DNA of 7,791 nt from Acidobacteriota bacterium (GTDB lineage: Bacteria; Acidobacteriota; Terriglobia; Terriglobales; Acidobacteriaceae), in contig JAGWML010000145.1 in NCBI GenBank assembly GCA_028873155.1, forward strand, positions 1 to 7,791, given 5' to 3'. A program made the translations under genes and the position numbers. The notes under the pieces were generated by a model, which saw only the letters and a program-made list of their open reading frames with translations, was not told where the DNA came from and did not search any database. Shown piece by piece: positions 4,856-7,791 of the stretch (its first letter is position 1; the number at the start of each line of letters is the position of its first letter).

Positions 4856-5695
4856 TCACAGAAGATGATGCAGTCGCATGATGCCGAGAGCGATTCCCGC
4901 GATGAGATCGTGCCACGCGTGCGCGAAGATGCAGGGGCGCAAACTGCGGCGAAAGAGTGAGAGCAAGCTGAACAACGCTCCGAATACGACAAGCAGAACG
5001 ATGCTGCGCAGGCCTTGATATCCATGCGCTGCGCCAAAGAGCAGAGCGGAGAACGCGACACCGGCGGCGACATTGCCGCGCGCCCACGCGGTGAACTGGC
5101 CCTGGAAGTAGCCGCGAAAGACGGACTCTTCAACGATGCCGACGAGCAGGCAGAGGAGCGCCCATGCGGCGCCTTCGCGCAGGTTGGAGGGCGCGACCTG
5201 CATGAGCGCGCGAGAGGCCTCACTGCGCGCGGGCGTGAGCGGCGCGCCGCCTGCGTGCCAGGGGACAGCGCCGTGCGTGACCAGCGTCTCAATGCCGGAC
5301 CACATCATGCCAAGGGTGCCGAGGACGAAGAGCGCGCCGAGCCAGAAGACGAGCGCGACGCCGAAGTCAGCAAAGAAAGCACGCGCACCGGAAGGGAGAT
5401 GACCGAAGAGTGTGCGCAGGGGAACGCGCCGCATGCGGAGGCCCCATGCGACCCAGGCGAGCATGAGAAGTTCCATTCCACCGGTGGCGGCATAGGTGGC
5501 GTAGCGGTTGTGAACGGGCTGCGGCTGAGCGACTCGGACGGAGCCGGCGATGGAGATGGCGGCGACGATGAGGATGAGAACGATGGTGTGCCAGGCGGGC
5601 GCAAGAGCGTGGGTGGTGCGCGACTCGGCGACGGGAGGGTCTGCGAGGGGCTCAAGAGGCGCTTGCGGGTTGTTCTCGTCGAGGGTTGGTTCCAT
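4856..5695 (-). CDS. CPBP-family intramembrane metalloprotease (CAAX protease-like)
   Basis: This multi-pass inner-membrane protein has 279 residues. A proline-rich, acidic cytosolic tail (1 to about 32) precedes hydrophobic segments at roughly 36-52, 72-86, 108-132, 176-188, 207-223, 230-247 and 264-272. The three CPBP motifs are present: EESVFR (E189, E190, R194), FGAAH (F220 to H224) and HAWHD (H259 to D263; many relatives have Asn at the last position). These glutamates and histidines form the predicted metal site. The family includes CAAX prenyl proteases, bacteriocin-immunity proteins and many proteins of unknown substrate, so no specific role is claimed. The ATG at 5695 has GAG 6 nt upstream. 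Alternatives are an ATG at 5740, just after the sdaA stop, and a TTG at 5746 that overlaps that stop. The longer forms add only an Arg-rich stretch without a ribosome binding site. Very close linkage to sdaA suggests cotranscription. Confidence 0.85.
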   Translation of the reverse strand: MEPTLDENNPQAPLEPLADPPVAESRTTHALAPAWHTIVLILIVAAISIAGSVRVAQPQPVHNRYATYAATGGMELLMLAWVAWGLRMRRVPLRTLFGHLPSGARAFFADFGVALVFWLGALFVLGTLGMMWSGIETLVTHGAVPWHAGGAPLTPARSEASRALMQVAPSNLREGAAWALLCLLVGIVEESVFRGYFQGQFTAWARGNVAAGVAFSALLFGAAHGYQGLRSIVLLVVFGALFSLLSLFRRSLRPCIFAHAWHDLIAGIALGIMRLHHLL

Positions 5696-5742
5696 TTTGA
5701 TCTCAGGCGCAGAGGAACGATGGAGGCGGCGCGGCCGCATGC

Positions 5743-7164
5743 TCAACAGGCGATGACGTTGAGCGCGAGACCGGCGAGGCTTGTCTCTTTATACCGCGAT
5801 TGCATGTCGAGGCCGGTGAGATACATGGTGCGGATGACCTGATCGAGGGAGACCTTGTGCTCTTCGGACTCGCTCATGGCGATGCGCGCGGCGTGGACGG
5901 CTTTGGCCGCGCCCATGGCGTTGCGCTCGCTGCAGGGAATCTGGACGAGGCCGCCGATGGGGTCGCAGGTCATGCCGAGGTTGTGTTCCATGGCGATCTC
6001 GGCGGCGTGCTCGATTTGTCCGTTGGTGCCGCCGAGGGCGGCGATGAGTCCGCCGGCGGCCATGGAGCAGGCGACGCCGACCTCACCCTGGCAGCCGACC
6101 TCCGCGCCGCTGATGGATGCGTTCTCTTTATAGAGGATGCCGATGGCCGCCGATGTGAGGAAGAAGCGGAGGATGCCTTCGTGGTCGGAGTCGGGGACGA
6201 AGCGGTCGTAGTAATGAAGGACGGCGGGAACGACGCCTGCGGCGCCGTTGGTGGGAGCGGTGACGACACGACCGCCCGCGGCGTTCTCTTCATTGACGGC
6301 CATGGCGTAGACGGTGACCCAATCGAGCGGGGCGAGCGGATCGCCGTGCAGACCGGTGGCTTCTTTCTCACGCAGGCGCTCGGCGAGGCGATGGGCGCGG
6401 CGGCGGACGTTGAGGCCGCCGGGCAGAATGCCTTCGGCGGCGATGCCGCGCTCGACACACAACTGCATCGTTTGCCAGATGCGATCGATGCCTTCGCGGA
6501 CGAGTTCGACGGGAGCGCGATTGGCGGCTTGCGCGGCGGCGTGCTGTAAAGCGCACTCGTTTTCCAGCATGAGCTGGGCGATGGAGAGCTCGTTGGCGTG
6601 TGCTGTGGCGAGGAGTTCCGCTGCGGTGTGAAAGGGAAACGGGACGGGCGCTGCGGGGTTTTCTTTTGAGGCGTCGATGCCGTCCTCGACGATGAATCCG
6701 CCGCCGATGGAGAAGTAGGTGCGCGTGTCGAGGATGGCGCCGGTGGCGTCGTATGCGGTAAGGCGGAGTCCGTTGGGGTGCTGGGTGTGCGCGCCGGGCG
6801 GAAACATGATCTCGCGCTCGAAAACAAGATCAGTGATTTCATCGAAGGGAACGGAGCGCAGGCCGGCGAGGGGCAACGCGTGCGCGGCGCGAATGGCGAG
6901 GACGGTGGATTCGATGGCGGCGGGGTCGATGGTGGCGGGCTCGTGACCGGCGAGGCCGAGGAGGACGGCGCGGTCGGTGGCGTGACCTTTGCCGGTGAGG
7001 GCGAGCGAACCGTAGAGCTCGGCGCGGACGCGAACGACGCGATCGAGCAGGCTGTGTTCGACGAGGCTGAATGCGAAACGGTGCGCCGCGCGCATGGGGC
7101 CCATGGTGTGGGAGCTGGAGGGACCGACGCCGAGTTTGTAGAGATCGAAGAGGCTGGTCGTCAC
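5743..7164 (-). CDS. sdaA: L-serine dehydratase, single-chain iron-sulfur type
   Basis: The enzyme deaminates L-serine to pyruvate and ammonia with an oxygen-sensitive [4Fe-4S] cluster; it is cytosolic. At 473 residues it is the full single-polypeptide form, with beta-domain first and alpha-domain second. [14 protein letters not shown] (14-27) is the signature near the N-terminus. Further motifs are THPNG-like HTQHPNG (126-132), SIGGGF (152-157), [12 protein letters not shown] (303-314) and [20 protein letters not shown] (353-372). The cluster cysteines are C358 (GCQGE), C400 (TCDPIGG) and C411 (IPCSERN). The final residue C473 matches the C-terminal cysteine that, in the Legionella enzyme, occupies the fourth iron site in the resting state. 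The start is GTG at 7164: [20 protein letters not shown] aligns with the family's usual N-terminus. There is no Shine-Dalgarno, and a TACAAT box lies 7 bp upstream, so a leaderless mRNA is likely. A membrane protease gene follows directly. Confidence 0.95.
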   Translation of the reverse strand: MTTSLFDLYKLGVGPSSSHTMGPMRAAHRFAFSLVEHSLLDRVVRVRAELYGSLALTGKGHATDRAVLLGLAGHEPATIDPAAIESTVLAIRAAHALPLAGLRSVPFDEITDLVFEREIMFPPGAHTQHPNGLRLTAYDATGAILDTRTYFSIGGGFIVEDGIDASKENPAAPVPFPFHTAAELLATAHANELSIAQLMLENECALQHAAAQAANRAPVELVREGIDRIWQTMQLCVERGIAAEGILPGGLNVRRRAHRLAERLREKEATGLHGDPLAPLDWVTVYAMAVNEENAAGGRVVTAPTNGAAGVVPAVLHYYDRFVPDSDHEGILRFFLTSAAIGILYKENASISGAEVGCQGEVGVACSMAAGGLIAALGGTNGQIEHAAEIAMEHNLGMTCDPIGGLVQIPCSERNAMGAAKAVHAARIAMSESEEHKVSLDQVIRTMYLTGLDMQSRYKETSLAGLALNVIAC

Positions 7165-7171
7165 GACTGAG

Positions 7172-7177
7172 ATTGTA
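7172..7177 (-). promoter_or_regulatory. -10 box of sdaA, probably leaderless
   Basis: The minus strand reads TACAAT, five of six matches to TATAAT, ending 7 bp before the GTG start of sdaA. A start site 7 or 8 nt downstream of the -10 box would fall on the start codon itself. No convincing -35 box lies 16-18 bp upstream (around 7194-7201). Confidence 0.5.
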
Positions 7178-7331
7178 GACGCGGTTGGTGTGGAGTGGAC
7201 AGCGTTGCAGAGGCGCGGCGAAGACGGGGATGGGGATGCGGCAGGCCTGCGTGAGGTTCGCGGCCTCCCATCTATGGCGTCCGGGGGATCCTCCGTGGGG
7301 TGTAAAGAGGGAGTGTCGAGGTTCGTGGTTT

Positions 7332-7370
7332 CCCACCCATGCCGCCCGCTGCGCGAACGTCATGGATGGG
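7332..7370. repeat. inverted repeat with 19-nt loop, ATGGATGGGG family
   Basis: The arms CCCACCCATG (7332-7341) and CATGGATGGG (7361-7370) pair at nine of ten positions around a 19-nt loop, followed by GCACCCC. It looks like a decayed palindromic intergenic repeat. Its GGGGCACCC tail is shared with the RAYT-flanking REPs at 743-819. Confidence 0.5.
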
Positions 7371-7379
7371 GCACCCCGG
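7360..7379 (+). repeat. ATGGATGGGGCACCC repeat, copy 1
   Basis: TCATGGATGGGGCACCCCGG. It matches the copy at 7453-7472 in 18 of 20 positions and lies 93 bp from it, with a weaker copy midway between them. Confidence 0.6.
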
Positions 7380-7406
7380 TTCATTCCGATGCCGAACTCG
7401 CAAAAC

Positions 7407-7422
7407 TCATGGGCGGGCCACC
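7407..7422 (+). repeat. ATGGATGGGGCACCC repeat, degenerate middle copy
   Basis: TCATGGGCGGGCCACC is a weaker relative of the flanking copies, starting 47 bp after copy 1 and 46 bp before copy 3. The spacing supports membership more than the sequence does. Confidence 0.35.
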
Positions 7423-7452
7423 TGCCTGCGATGAACGGAGCACACGGCGACT

Positions 7453-7472
7453 TCATGGATGGGGTATCCCGG
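7453..7472 (+). repeat. ATGGATGGGGCACCC repeat, copy 3
   Basis: TCATGGATGGGGTATCCCGG differs from copy 1 only by two C-to-T changes within GCACCCC. Confidence 0.6.
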
Positions 7473-7547
7473 CACACGGATGATTCCCAAGAATCGAAGG
7501 TAATGGAACGGTGTGTGTTCGCACAGAATGGTGATGGGCGTGTCTGG

Positions 7548-7553
7548 TAGACT
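7548..7553 (+). promoter_or_regulatory. possible extended -10 box of the yifB/comM gene
   Basis: TGGTAGACT fits an extended -10 (TG-N-TANNNT), 17 bp upstream of the ATG. Transcription would start near 7560, giving a leader of only about 10 nt. No -35 box is evident, and no Shine-Dalgarno precedes the ATG. Confidence 0.35.
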
Positions 7554-7570
7554 CGCTGCAAACACACTCC

Positions 7571-7791
7571 ATGCTTTTTAAAGCTCTCAGCGCTGCTGTC
7601 TACGGAATCGACGCCAATCTGATTGATGTGGAAGTTGACTACAGCGGCGTAGTCACGGACCAGGATCATTTTCATACGGTGGGGCTGCCGGATGCGGCGG
7701 TGCGGGAGAGTCGCGACCGCGTCCGCGCGGCGATCAAGAACTCCGGCTACCTGATTCCGCCGACGCATATCACGATCAACCTGGCGCCCGC
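7571..7791 (+). CDS. comM: YifB/ComM-family Mg-chelatase-like AAA+ ATPase, 5' part
   Basis: The first 73 codons are present; the gene continues past the right edge. The peptide MLFKALSAAVYGIDANLIDVE, followed by FHTVGLPDAAVRESRDRVRAAIKNSG and PPTHITINLAPA, is the highly conserved start of YifB/ComM proteins, whose N-terminal domain is Lon-S16/ChlI-like. The ATPase domain would lie beyond the window. In Vibrio cholerae ComM is a hexameric helicase that promotes branch migration during natural transformation. In non-competent species the role is less clear, so the comM symbol denotes the family only. The ATG is the only sensible start and matches the family N-terminus exactly, despite lacking a Shine-Dalgarno. 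Confidence 0.92.
   Translation, partial: MLFKALSAAVYGIDANLIDVEVDYSGVVTDQDHFHTVGLPDAAVRESRDRVRAAIKNSGYLIPPTHITINLAP

Larger units (their letters stand above)
7165..7570. other. 406-bp intergenic region between sdaA and the yifB/comM gene
   Basis: This stretch separates two divergent genes. It holds the presumed sdaA promoter at its left end, a block of degenerate ATGGATGGGGCACCC-type repeats and inverted repeats at about 7332-7472, and a possible promoter for the plus-strand gene at its right end. ORFs across it are composed of translated repeats and resemble no protein known to me. No RNA gene was recognised. Confidence 0.6.

Noticed and set aside
5015..6549. Two long plus-strand ORFs opposite the CPBP protease and sdaA genes
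   Set aside because: Both lie antisense to genes with complete family motifs; their translations are compositionally biased and resemble nothing known to me.
7389..7399. ATGCCGAACTC, an 11-nt match to the conserved core of 5S rRNA
   Set aside because: The rest of the 5S sequence and its closing stem are absent and there is no rRNA context, so it is a chance match inside repeat DNA.
7185..7550. Plus-strand ORF (121 codons) in the gap before the yifB/comM gene
   Set aside because: Its sequence largely consists of translated intergenic repeats (repeated MDG/HGWG-type words), with no ribosome binding site and no family resemblance.
6839..7768. Minus-strand ORF (309 codons) spanning the sdaA 5' end and the intergenic gap
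   Set aside because: It overlaps sdaA out of frame and is antisense to the conserved YifB/ComM start; the Arg/Pro/His-rich translation is typical of a shadow frame.

Overview
The window is high-GC bacterial DNA with short intergenic gaps and mixed gene orientation. The gene set, the REP-flanked tyrosine transposase, the long-form altronate dehydratase, the tiny Lys/Ala-rich protein and the ATGGGGCACCC-type intergenic repeats together suggest an Acidobacteriota (Terriglobia-like) chromosome. That placement is inference from remembered gene families, not from a search.

Left end (1-912): the first codons of a minus-strand gene with a strong ribosome binding site run off the window edge. Next comes a complete RAYT (REP-associated tyrosine transposase), also on the minus strand. 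It is bracketed by short GC-rich hairpin repeats in inverted orientation: two on the left (one degenerate) and two on the right. The inner left and inner right copies match at 34 of 35 positions. This is the classical layout of a REP/RAYT unit. A 76-nt foldable segment separates it from the next gene.

Sugar-acid block (913-3716): a zinc-dependent MDR dehydrogenase of the L-galactonate/RspB type and an altronate dehydratase (uxaA) diverge from a 161-nt region. That region carries a 15-nt palindrome of the TGGT-N3-ACCA type bound by FadR-subfamily GntR repressors. The likely shared job is hexuronate/aldonate catabolism: the dehydrogenase interconverts an aldonate and a keto-acid, and UxaA dehydrates altronate to 2-keto-3-deoxygluconate.

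Middle (3744-4783): rsmE (16S rRNA U1498 methyltransferase) converges on uxaA. Upstream of it is an independent mini-gene encoding a 23-residue peptide made almost wholly of Lys and Ala. It has its own sigma70-type promoter (perfect -35, 17-bp spacer), a structured leader, a good ribosome binding site and a strong intrinsic terminator. This complete transcription unit is the most striking item in the window.

Right part (4856-7791): sdaA (single-chain iron-sulfur L-serine dehydratase, GTG start, probably leaderless) is followed directly by a CPBP-family intramembrane protease gene, likely cotranscribed. A gap of about 400 bp with degenerate ATGGATGGGGCACCC-type repeats then leads to the start of a plus-strand yifB/comM-family AAA+ ATPase gene cut by the window end. 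No CRISPR array, tRNA, rRNA, prophage or IS element was seen apart from the REP/RAYT unit.
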